From assembly GCA_018398805.1 (NCBI GenBank), contig JAGFBZ010002561.1, positions 62,001 to 126,000 on the forward strand: a stretch of 64,000 nucleotides of DNA, given 5' to 3'. Each line of letters opens with the position of its first letter. The stretch's first letter is position 1. The position numbers and the translations under genes were made by a program. Origin of the DNA: Hirundichthys speculiger. Its lineage: Eukaryota > Chordata > Actinopteri > Beloniformes > Exocoetidae. The notes beneath the pieces were generated by a model. It did not search any database. It saw only the letters and a list, made by a program, of their open reading frames with translations, and was not told the DNA's origin. This document shows, in pieces, positions 12,101-24,200 of the stretch.

Positions 12101-15100
12101 TTTAAATACCAGTATTCTGCTGAATCACAGTTTTTAACTTTTTTTGCTTTCAAATAAGGGTTGACCACATATGATGTATTTAAACACTTAAACTGCTATT
12201 TTCATGTTGCGATATGACTTTCCATCATTTTGTAATGTGCTAAAAATGTATGTTTGTTATTGTTGTATACTGCAGTTCATTTATTTTATTGGATAAGTAA
12301 TTAAATTGTTGATCAAATGCAAGAAGTGGCATCAAATGTCCCTAAGAGACATTTAAGAAGCTGGGACAGACAGTGTTTGGTATTCTTTGCTTGATGAATG
12401 AAATAGTAGTTAAAAGGTTGTCATCTGGTCATCTGGACTGATCCTGTGTTGTTCTGAGGTGAGACCCTCTGGTGATTTCACTCGTAGTCTGCCCCAGTAA
12501 ATTATATCGGTTGTTGGAAAGTGTTACATCAGAAAATTCTTTAGTGGCACATGGAAGTCCTCAGTTGTTTCATGTGATTTCAGCCCAGCATCCCATAATC
12601 CCAGACGTTCATCGTGTATAGAAGTTGCAGCTCCTGGTGGTGTATTTGTGTCTTGTGTTATCCGTTACCGTCTGAAGGCTTTTATTTCCAGTCCTGTTTG
12701 AAAGTGGTCCATAAATATTCTTGACATTTTTACGTTGTTTGATTAAAATGTTCTTCTTTCAGACTATCCCTGGAGGTTTCCCAAACTCCACCACTGACTC
12801 CAATGTGATCAAGTGGCTCTACGTCCCAGATTTCATCATGCAGCCCAATCCGCTCTTCCTCATTTGTACGCTCTTTTATTGAACACAAAATTAATTTAGA
12901 GAAGGAGAAAAGTTGCATGTGCTTGTCCTAGTAAAAGCAGTAATGATGCATGCTGTATTTCCTCCAATACAAATCACTTAAAGGCACCACACTTTATGTG
13001 TAATATAAATAAAACTGTTTAATTAGAACAAGTGTGGTTTTTACTACAGAATATTACTGCTGTAACTGGTTGGGACGATACTTTAATAGTTTTAACAACA
13101 ACACTGCATGACATTTGACAAGCTCAACCAACATTTTGTATGTAAATACTAATTAAAAAGTGCTGTATTTGGTTTTTACTTGTAATTTCTACAGTAGAAG
13201 TATGGACTTTTTTGAAATGGATTGATGAATAGACACATTATGGGGTTGTAATGGTGTTTAGAGCTACATTTATAGATTATTTTACTTACATAACTCAGTT
13301 AAAAATCTCCTCTCCTCTCCTCTCCTCTCCTCTCCTCTCCTCCTCCAGATGACTTCATGCTGCTGCTCTGCGCCTCTCTCCAGAGGCAGGTCTTTGACGA
13401 CGAGAACAAGGCAGCGGTCCGCCTCATGGCCGGGGGTGACAATGTGGAGATCTGCAGAGACCTGGACGCCGCCTCCTTCAGCGTCCACAACCCCGTACCT
13501 GACTTCATCCACTGCAGGTACCGCAGCGGAGATATTACGTTGCAGATCATCCAATTGTCAAATGATTTTCAACATTTTAATTAAATTTTTGAATTAGATT
13601 GACTTAAAACAGTCATCATACAGTCATTTAGCCATGACTTGGCAACCATTAGCACAGAGGACAACACAGTGAAATGGAAAGGAAGTGAAGTAGACGGTGT
13701 AAATGATTTCTAATGAGATCATATGTAGACAACAAGGTCAACGTGCTCCACACAACTGAAGCAGTTTAAACAGCACAAGTGAACATTGGTGGTATGAAAC
13801 AGTTTTATTTTTAGTTACCGGTATTCGCTTTGATGATTCATGCTCTCCAGGTTTGAACAATGAGAACAAATCTCTTTGGTTCATTTTTTCCATGCACTAG
13901 CTCAGTTGCACCCTGGCCAGTCATACCCATTAACTTCCTGAACGGATCTGGTGCTGCTCCCGTTTACAGCCACTCGCACCAGTGCAGAATGAACCGAACC
14001 AATCGCAGCAGGATGGAGGCAGCTTTACGCAATCACTCACAGAGAACAATTCAATAACCACTATTCAAATCAACAAGGACGACTGCAGCATTGAGAAAAA
14101 CACCTTGGAGCAACATGTTGATTCTGCAGAACCGACAGCAGTCACTGGTCTTCCTACTGCACACGAGTCTGGTCGTCTCTCTGATTGGTTGTTTGCCCAT
14201 CCAGAGGCATCCAGGGGCAGTTTTCTCTGTAGTTACCACCAATGTCAAAACCAAAGGAACCAGTCTAATTCTTTGTACCTAAAAGTTCAAATTAATTTAA
14301 AAAATTAAAAAATCAGTCTGTCTATTGTACCAACTCTGCTGTTTCTCAGGAAGATAATCAGACTCATATTCATCAAGTGAAGGTGTTGTCTGGTTGAAAC
14401 AGATGAATTGCGCTCTGCTACTCTGACTTCCTGGTACGATGACAGCAAATCTTCTATCGTTGTGTATTTATCAGAAGGATTAATACTCGGCTTCTCTTTA
14501 GGGTGGGATTCAAACAATGCAAAAGGAAGCAAAAAAAAACTTTTTTTTTTTACTCTCCACTGAAAATGATTCGAGGCTATCACAGACTGCAGGGCTACGG
14601 AGACTGTGTGGTAACAAATGGCTCCACGTTCAAAGACGCTTACTGGATTAGAGAAGCCTTTCCGCGTCCTTCTGTCTCCGATTTCAACAGCAAACTGTAA
14701 CCCGCAGACAGAGGCCCTGTCTGCACACCCCACTTTGTGTTGCTGAGTTGCTCAGAGGCTGACATGGTTAAAAAATAATAAAAGAAACTGTTGTTTCCCT
14801 TGGTTGCTTAATTGTAGAAATCAAGTGGGGTGGAGGTCAGTAGAAACATACGGAGCAAATCTCATATTCTAGATAAACAAGGGTGGGAACAAAACTGTCA
14901 CATGACACCAGCTCATGCTAGTAGCTTCGTGAAAGATTCTGTTATAAAAAAAAACCTACTGTATACATAATTTAGAATTTTTGTTCAATATTTAGATGCA
15001 GAGCTAAAGACTGACTTCGCACATGAAAAAGAGTAAACAGGATTTTTTTTGTTTTTTTGAGGCGGAGGCAGCAAGAGCATCCTGACCTGTCCACAGTCAT

Positions 15101-15191
15101 TGATTATGTGCTCTTCACATTCCACTGTTTTGATGCCCAGAGTGGACAAGTCTTTTATTAACGCACTCTGTGTCCATCAACAAGCCCTAGT

Positions 15192-15227
<36 letters not shown>

Positions 15228-18200
15228 CTGCACAGCCCGTCTGTCCGCACCACAAGCAGCTCTGCACTTATTCCATCGCTTCTCTCCAGGATCGAATTAC
15301 GAATTCTGGGTGGGGGAGAAATCCATAATCCACAAAAACACTCTGTCCGTCACTCCGCGACTCAGACGCTTTTGCCCTGTACTCTAACTCAATAAATAGC
15401 TTTTAAGTACGGAAAAGGTATTTTCTACCCCTGATGAAGAAGGACACTCACTCATGCGTTCCGGCCCATCAGCGCATCGTCCGACCAGAACCCACTTCAT
15501 CAGCGCTGCTTCCCAAACAGAGCGTGGATGAGCATGAATGTATGTTACATCCGTGATTTTTCACTCCGTGCGCCACAGTAATGGCCTCTTACACGGGTAC
15601 CGCAGGATCCGTTCACATGCTTTTAACATGTTAGACGCGCAGGACATAAAGCAGGGTACCTGCGCTGAGTGACAGCATCAGGTTACGGCTCTGCTTCCCA
15701 TTCATTGATCAGACTCTTACCGGTGCCTGACACTAAGTGATACACTAAGGGTGATTTATGACGCAGCAACGGAATGAACTGAAATGCAGTTTTGATGTTT
15801 ATTACTGTGTGTGGTAAACATGTATCCTCACAGCATGAGGATGCTTTTTTTTTTTTTTTTTAGAGCTTGCTGTCATCTCGTTTAGATGCTTAACACTTTC
15901 CCTTACATTTGAAGCCTTTTGGCTGCACGGGCTTTTAAATATAATTTTTTTTTAAGTCATTTGGTGTGGTATCAGGGTTGAAATGGGCTACAAATCTAAT
16001 GTGACATCACTGGACGTCCCCGTGATGACAGAGCCCATTTAAATCCCCGTTACCACTTTCCACTCACGCGCGTCTTTTGTCACCTCCAGGTCCTACCTGG
16101 ATATGCTGAAGGTGATCATGTTCAGCTACCTGTTCTGGTTTGTCCTCACCATCATCTTCATCACCGGGACCACGCGCATCAGTGTCTTCTGCATGGGTTA
16201 CCTGGTGGCCTGCTTCTACTTCCTGCTCTTTGGAGGAAAGCTGCTGCTGAAGCCAATCAAAAAGATCCTCCACTACTGGGACTTCCTGATCGCCTACAAC
16301 ATATTTGTAATAACAATGAAGAACATTTTGTCCGTGAGTAAGCTTTTGTCAGCAGATGCATCTGCAGTGCTACAGATGTAGCACTGCATGTCTTTATATA
16401 TTTATATTTGCCTTGTAATGTAAGATATTATTCCATATCATTTCTGCGCTCCGTGCGTTAGACTTTCTTCTCGGTAATCACAAGATAATGTTAACAGTTT
16501 GATAAAGCCAGTGTGAAATAAAGGCGTCTCGTTTGTAGATCCTGGCTTGTGGCTACATCAGGTCCCTGGTGCTGAACCACTGCTGGTTAATCCAGTTGTT
16601 CAGTCTGGCATGCACCATCAAAGGCTACAACACAACCACCACCCAGACCACCCAGCCAGGTGAGTGATTTGCAGACCCATCCATCCATCCATTTTCTATA
16701 CCCGTTTCATCTTTGAAGGGTCACGGGGATCTGCTGGAGCCTATCCCAGCTGTCTACGGGCGAAAGGCAGGGGTTCACCCTGGACAGGTCGCCAGTCCAT
16801 CGCAGGGCCACATATACAGACAAACAACCATTCACACTCACATTCACACCCTATGGGCAATTTGGAATTATCAATTAACCTGACATGCATGTCTTTGGAC
16901 TGTGGGAGGAAGCCGGAGTACCCGGAGAGAACCCACGCAAGCACGGGGAGAACATGCAAACGCCACACAGAAAGGCCCAGAGGTTCAATCCAGGACCCCC
17001 CCCCTGCCGAGGTTCGAACCAGGAACCTTCTAGCTGTGAGGCAACAGTGCTAACCACTAATCCACCGTGCTGCCAGATTTGCAGATTTGCAGACATTTGT
17101 GGCAAATTTTGTGCACAGCACGGTAATAAAAGTTTTTCTCTTCCTCTCAGATTGAGACAGGGTGCTTTGCGCTTTAATTACCAGGTATCGTTCAAAAGTG
17201 TCTTTCCCAAGTCGTTCCCATTAAACCCAAACGCTCGTTTATTCATTTCCTGTATTTAGTAGTCCGAATCCCGTTCAGTGTGGTCTCTATTGTGATCCCA
17301 CAGAGAAGCTGTTTTACAGGGAACAGTAAATGATGCAGGTAATATCTAGTGAAATAATAATGAGATTTCTGCATAATCTTTACAGTCTGTGCAAAATACT
17401 CTCATAAATGTCCCTGCTTGTCATTAGAAATAACTACTCTAAAACGGGCCATTATAAGGCTCATCACTTTGGTAATAGCTGAACATCAGCTATTTACAGC
17501 TACAACTCATCGAGACGAAATGAAACCGGTTTGTTCTTTAAGGTGAACGTTTGTATATTCCAGACAACAAATGTGAGCTGCCCAAGGATGAGGCGGGGAT
17601 CATCTGGGACAGCATCTGCTTCGCCTTCCTGCTGCTGCAGAGACGGGTCTTCATGAGCTACTACTTCCTCCATGTGGTGGCAGATATCAGAGCATCACAG
17701 ATCCTCGCCTCCAGGTATGGGACTGGGCCTCACACAGATACGCTGGAAGGTTTCACAGCGACACTATTAGCAGTTTAGTTAAGCACTTGGACGATGACAG
17801 TTTCAGTTTCTTTATACACCACCACGATGGATCTGAACGAAAATGGGGAAGATTTTTGATGCACGGAGGAAGGTTTTTTTAATACTCTCTAGACGTTACT
17901 GAATGTCTGACGTGTAGAGCGTGGACATCAGCATGAACATCACCAGATTCCTCCCTGCAGATGTTTGCCAGTTCTTCGGTGAACTCAGCTGCAGCTGTTT
18001 GGCTGCAGGCTCTTCTGCAGTCGCATCCTCCTCAGAGCTCATCTTGCTGCTTCTGTCACCAGAATCATCAGCAAACATCCGCTGGCAACCTAAACATCTC
18101 CGTACCACAACACTACCTCCACCATGTTTGACACACGATATGGTGTATTTGGATCATGAGCATTTCTTGTCCTTCTCCATCCTTTTTTGTTCACACCATA

Positions 18201-21200
18201 CAATTTTTTATTGGTTTCATCTGTCTAAAGAATCTGGTTCCAGGATGTGGGAGCTGTTTGTTTTTTTTTTTTGTTTTAGCTGTCCCGGTCTTTAAAGTGG
18301 TTTGCAACTTGTTGTAAACTTTCTGTATTTGCATTCATGAATCTTTTTGATTGTAGATCTTGACAATAATGCACCCACTTTCTCCGAGTTATTCTTGACT
18401 TCTGTTGATGATGTGCTCCTTCACCGAGGAAAGGCTTCTGCCATCATCTACTTTAGATGTCTGTTGATTTGGCCTCACCTGAGATTTCTGCTGTCTGTCT
18501 AATGGATTTATGTTGTTTTGATTGGCCTCCTTCACTTCCTCTGAGATCTCCTTGACTCTTTGTATTGTTAGCTTGTCAAACAGCTGCCAAATGTCAGCTT
18601 AATGCTCCTATAATTCCCTTCATTTGTCTTGAAGTAAAGAGGGAACGGGCCCCTCCTGACCAATTAAACTCTATTCAGTGGAAGTATTTTGCTTAAAATG
18701 CCTATAATTCCTGAATGGTAATTGCTGTATTTTTTTTGTTAAACCTCTTAAATTAAAGCTTCACTTTGATCACAAATTGAAAGTTTTAATTTAAAAAGAA
18801 AAAAAAAGCCACTGTGGTGGGGTATAAAAGCAAAATCACAGCTGGAAGGTTTTCCACATTAAGGTTCGCAAGATTGACTTGGAAAGCAAAGCATGTGAAT
18901 CGCAAAATGGACAGACAGGAAATAAAAGAAAACTCAGTAATAACCGTTAAGCAAAGACAAAGTAAATCTTTAAATTCCTGTCGTTATTAAGAGGTGAAAC
19001 AACTTAGAACTTCAGCGTTGAAACAAATGCTTGACAAAGTGAGTTTGGAAAATGAAACGGAAAGCAGGCGGATTATTCTTTACTGTACACGCTCAGTCTG
19101 AGCTCCAGGTTTCACTGGCAGGTGTCTGTGTGTTTCAGAGGAGCCGAGCTTTTCCAGGCCACGATAGTGAAGGCGGTGAAAGCCCGACTGGAGGAGGAGC
19201 GCAAATCTGTGGAGCAGCTGAAGAGACAGTGAGACCCTCAGTGTTGAACCCTCATGTTGTTTAACGCCGTGTCTGTGGTCTGGATGTGCACTGTGCTTGA
19301 TATTTGTGATGGTTTGTTCGGATAACTTTCTGCGGTTGACTCTGCAGTTAAACGCGAAATTAATTCCGAGTGTTACAGGACATAAAATATACATAAATAT
19401 AAAGATATAATCTTTGGGATTTCCTTCGTGGAATATAAGGGTTTTAAGACACTTTTGATTTTTATATCTGCCAGTTGGATTTTCTTTGTTTGCTTCATTT
19501 ATCAAAGATGAAAAATGTTTTACCTTTCTATGTAGCGTTCAGCTAAAGTAGCATGTACTGTTTTTTTTTTTCTTTAAAAGGCTCAAAAACGTGTCATTTT
19601 CAAAAAATGCAACTCCAACAGTGGTAACTGGTGAATGCATTAGCAGCTCTTTTTATTACTGCATTAACCCACTGAGGCTTCCTGCAAACATGGGCACAGA
19701 TGCGCTCATCGGCGCTCCAGTCAGCAGAGTAGAACTGCATCAAAATAAATTTCCACATGTGTGCTTATGCTAATAAAGAGCAGCAATGTGACTCGCTGAC
19801 ATGTTTTTGGCAGGACTGCTACAGCGGGGCCTGCCCTGGAAACAGAAATGTGCCGCAGCTAAACCATTGCTGCGGACACAAAGTGTAATAGCATTCCCGT
19901 TAGCCATTAGCCTCTTTTTATAATGTTTCGACACGACCAGTGTTGCCAGATTTGGTTGAGCCATTTTGCCCAATCGCGTTCCAAAACCCGCCCACTTCAG
20001 GAAAAAACCGCCTAATAAGTGTTTTCATACGAAAACGTTTCATATTTGAATAAACATGGATTTAAATGCATTTACAATATTAAGCAATTAAGCCTAAATG
20101 AATAGTTGTATTTTATCATAGTGCATGCAAAAATGCACATTGTGTATTCCAGTGCCAGGCCCAAGTCAACACAGCAGCAGTAACATCAACCACGTAAACA
20201 CCATTTCTTATATTTTCCCACTTCGGCATGATAGCCTACTTTTTTTGCTAACAGAATAGCCTACCACTTTCAGTTGAGAGAGAGCGGGCTTCTGCCTCAG
20301 ACTTCTGCATCGGCGCACTAAGGTTTGTTGAGGTGACGTCACGATAGCACGTTGTTACAGCGACTCAATAACTCACTGCGATTAAATATTTTTTAAATTG
20401 GATGACCACAATACGAGTGAGTGAAGTAAACTGAATTTTGTATTTGTACTGTTTTTAAACCATAAAATAATAGTTTGTTGTGCTGTTTTTCCAATATTAA
20501 AAAAAAAACGCCAGATGTTGGTAAAAACAGCCCAAATTGTGTATACCCGCCTAACGCATTTTTTTTTTTTTAAATTAAAAGTAGCCCAGTTGGGAGGGAA
20601 ACCGCCCAATCTGGCAACACTGGACACAACCTCTGTGCTCAATGGCCCTCATGCACGATGTTTTCTATGTAGCAGTAAAAATCGCAAGCAATCTGTGCGC
20701 CACGTAGTTCATCTTCTACGTATATTACCTACGCTGGAATCTTTTATCCCACACACAGAGTCAGCTGAATTATAAGAAGAGCTGCGTTCATAAATCCCAT
20801 ATGAAGTGAGCTGAGCCTCATCTTAACTGTCATAGTAAAACTAAAAACAGCACACTGAAATCTAGAGTGCATCTAGTCAAGGTGGAGCTTTTTCTTGACC
20901 ACGTGTACCCATCCTCATTTCTAATGGCTTTCTCCATGTGGTGTTGGACAGAAACTGAGCTCTCTGGCACATCAGAGACGTTTAGCTCCACTGGCACCGC
21001 CTGTTAGAAGGATCACTTCATTGTTGGGCCCTTTATAGGATCTTTTTCAGTGTCTTTCATGAGCATCATTATGTCTAATTTCGTCTGTTAAAATGAAAAT
21101 GTTATTGTTGTGGCTTAGAAACATCCCCAGGCTGAGCTATTTTTTTTTGTTTCCTGGCAGCCAGCCGCTCAGTATATCATACAACATAATAGCGATGTGT

Positions 21201-24200
21201 TCCTACTACTTATAGTTAGCGGAGGAGCTACTCATGAGCCTGGATAATACCCACTCACCCTCTCTAATGAGCACTCCACTGTAACATAACATACTCTTAT
21301 TTCCATATGGAGCCTAAAGATGTTTATAGCCTGTGATGATGTTCCTTTGTGTCGATACTTTGTGAATCTCTGATCTAATCAGGATGGAACGCATTAAGGT
21401 GAGGCAGCAAAAATTTAAGAGGGGCAAAGAGAAGATGCTGAGCCTGGCGCAGGAGTCCGTGGACGGACAGGCGGCCGTCCAGCCTGAGGAGGAGGATGAC
21501 GATGGTAGGACGAATCCAGCTGGAGCCTTTCCCTGATTAGTCGATGTTAAAAAAAAAAAAAGAAGAAGATGGAATTTCTTATGAAATGTTGCATTGATGT
21601 ATTTGTGAAATTTTAGGAGCACAGCGAACGAAAGCCAAGACCAAAAAAAAGCAGTGGTGGAGGCCGTGGGTTGACCATGCTTCCAGTAGGTTAAACCCCA
21701 ACAAAACCCCTTTTTTCTCTTCCTCCACTCTCGTTGGCCCTTCTGTCCTTGACCAGAATATTGAGGATTCCCATACTGCTCCTGGGCTCTGAAGGCACCA
21801 TCCCACAGCTGCCCCGCCCCCTCCAGACTTTAATCCTTTTCTGTCTCTATTTAAGGGCCGTTGCTTCCAGTGGTTCTTGTGTATGACTTTGACTTTCTGT
21901 GCTGATCCATGAAACTTTATGCGAATCAATGCAGAGCAGAGTGGCCTTAAATAGACACCACGAGAAAAAAAAAAAAAGAGTGCAGAAAGAAAATGACTAA
22001 CGGCTGGAGCTTTGTGCTTGGCATTGTTAAAAGATCATTGGCTTCACCTTGCAAGAGCCCACAGTAGAGAATCACTCATGTACAACATTTTCATGCAAAG
22101 ACATGAAGTCGAGCCGCCTTTATTCTCAGTACTGGAATAAAGGATGAAAAGGTTCGCTCATTCTTTGCCCGTAGACATGATCACCAAACAGGCGTTAAAC
22201 GGGAGAAAATGAGACGGCAAATTGGAGTGGCGACCACATATAGAGACTGGTTTTGTGCTCTGTAAAAAAAAAAATCCCAGCGTTTGTCTGCGCTGTTACA
22301 GCGGTTGCCTGTTTGGTTTGAGCCCATGTCTCATGTCATTCTCCACCCCCACGTGACATTTTCAAATTGTTTTATCTCTTTGTCATTTGAGGTTTCGTCT
22401 CCATTTCCCAGCATCCTCCCTCATCTCCTGCCCACTGAGGTTCTGTTCAAGGACATAAGTCAGCCTTGTCTATCCCATTGCTTCTGACACTTAACTGCTG
22501 TAGTCTGGATTCACTTAAAGTAGTTTAAAGGCGACTGTGCAATACTGAAATAGGAGATTTTCTTCACAAACAGCGTACTGACATTCTCTACTTGCTGTTT
22601 TATGTGTATTTGTTTCATTCTCTCATTTTTCTAAAAGTGTGTCTGTACTGTCACTAACAGTAGATGCTTTTAAAATGTCTAAGTAATGAATTACATAGAA
22701 TCAATGGTAAGTATTTAGATATTTTTTTTCATCAAGCGTACCTCCTCTAATTCTTTTCTCAGTGTGGTGAAAAAGATGAATGACTTCATCGTCTGACTAC
22801 TGTAACAGCTCTTTAACCTCTGCTCCCCAGTGGTTAGAAGTGGAGACTACTACTTGTTTGAAACTGACAGCGAGGAGGAAGAGGAGGAGGAGGAGAAAAA
22901 AGACGAGGAGCCGCCGAAGAAGTCGGCATTTCAGGTGGATCTTTACGTATCTGATTTAGGCCTGTAGCGATACACTAATCTCACGATACGATACAATACA
23001 TGATATTTGGCTCACGATATGATATATATCGATATTCATCTTACAATACATTAACATCATTTTCTGAAAGATTTTAAAGGGACAAAGTGATTTTGGGGAC
23101 ATCTTGTGAGTGTTCCAATGACTTTGTTTGAATTAATTGAACTGAAAGCATCAATTACACATTATATGGCTGACAGGCAGCTTGCAAATGCTGGACAAAA
23201 TGAATAAAAGATTTGTTGAGAAAAATAGTTTCATTTATTTAAACAGTGCAAATTGTTACTTGCAAGCTTTTAAAGGTGGGACACGGGGGTTTTGAAAGAA
23301 GCTTAGAATATCGAAACCTGCGGCTGAAAAATCGATACTCTGGGGAAATAAAATATCCATATATATCGCAGAATCAATAAAATCGCTCAGCTCTAATCTG
23401 ATTGCAGCGTTGGAGAAAATGTATTTTCGTATTGTCATTTTTCTGAATCAGCATTGGAAGCGTTTCATTTTGGAAAATTCGGCTGGGATGAAAAATGAGA
23501 AAAGCTCCGTACCGTTTTAAGAGCTGGATTTGTCTTACTTATATTCCTGGCAGTAAATCTGCTGTAGCTAACTGACATGCCTATCAAGATTAGCTGTTTT
23601 AAAGATATGACACCTCCCCCCCAAAAAAAAGGGAATTGGAAAGGACTTGTTTTACTTCTGACAAGAAAGTAAATGTTATTCTGTTCAAGTTTCATATCCA
23701 GTTAGAAACATAACACTGTGCAGAGACTGGGGGGTGGTGGGGGGGGGGTGGTGATCATGCCGCAACCACAACTACAGGCTTCCTCTCTGACCTGTTCCTC
23801 AACCCATCTTCAAAAACCTTCTCACTTACCGCATCAATGAGTGAAAACAAAACCAAGAAGGGGGTATAGTGCTAGAATTTTACATCTTTCTTGTCGTTTT
23901 ATTTTGCAGTAAGGCGGCTTGTTGTTCCAGATTTAATCTGTGTCTTATTAACCATCATTTTCTTCACAGTCTCCGTAACTCAGTTAACCTCTTCTAATGG
24001 ATCGATCTCTTATTTTACTAATCCTCTCTATCTCTATCCTCCACATCTTCAGCGAGCAATCGCCAAGTTTGTCTCCGCTGTTCTGGCTTTACCCAAGTCT
24101 GTCATTAAGCTGCCTAAAGCTGCGCTGCAGTATGTAGTCAAGGCAGGCAAGGTACCCGCTGTCGTCTAACACAGCTTGCTTCCTGTGTGAACATCACACA

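Noticed and set aside
14305..14733. 142-codon minus-strand open frame in a piezo2 intron
   Set aside because: No recognisable domain, no splice partners, and it lies wholly in an intron; length alone is not evidence.
15192..15227. Short repeats as a possible CRISPR array
   Set aside because: They are GA and other simple microsatellites in a vertebrate genome, with no spacer-repeat structure.
23891..24052. Upstream open extension of the 24,053 cassette exon
   Set aside because: The extension is pyrimidine-rich intron leading to the acceptor; its translation is hydrophobic noise with no conservation.
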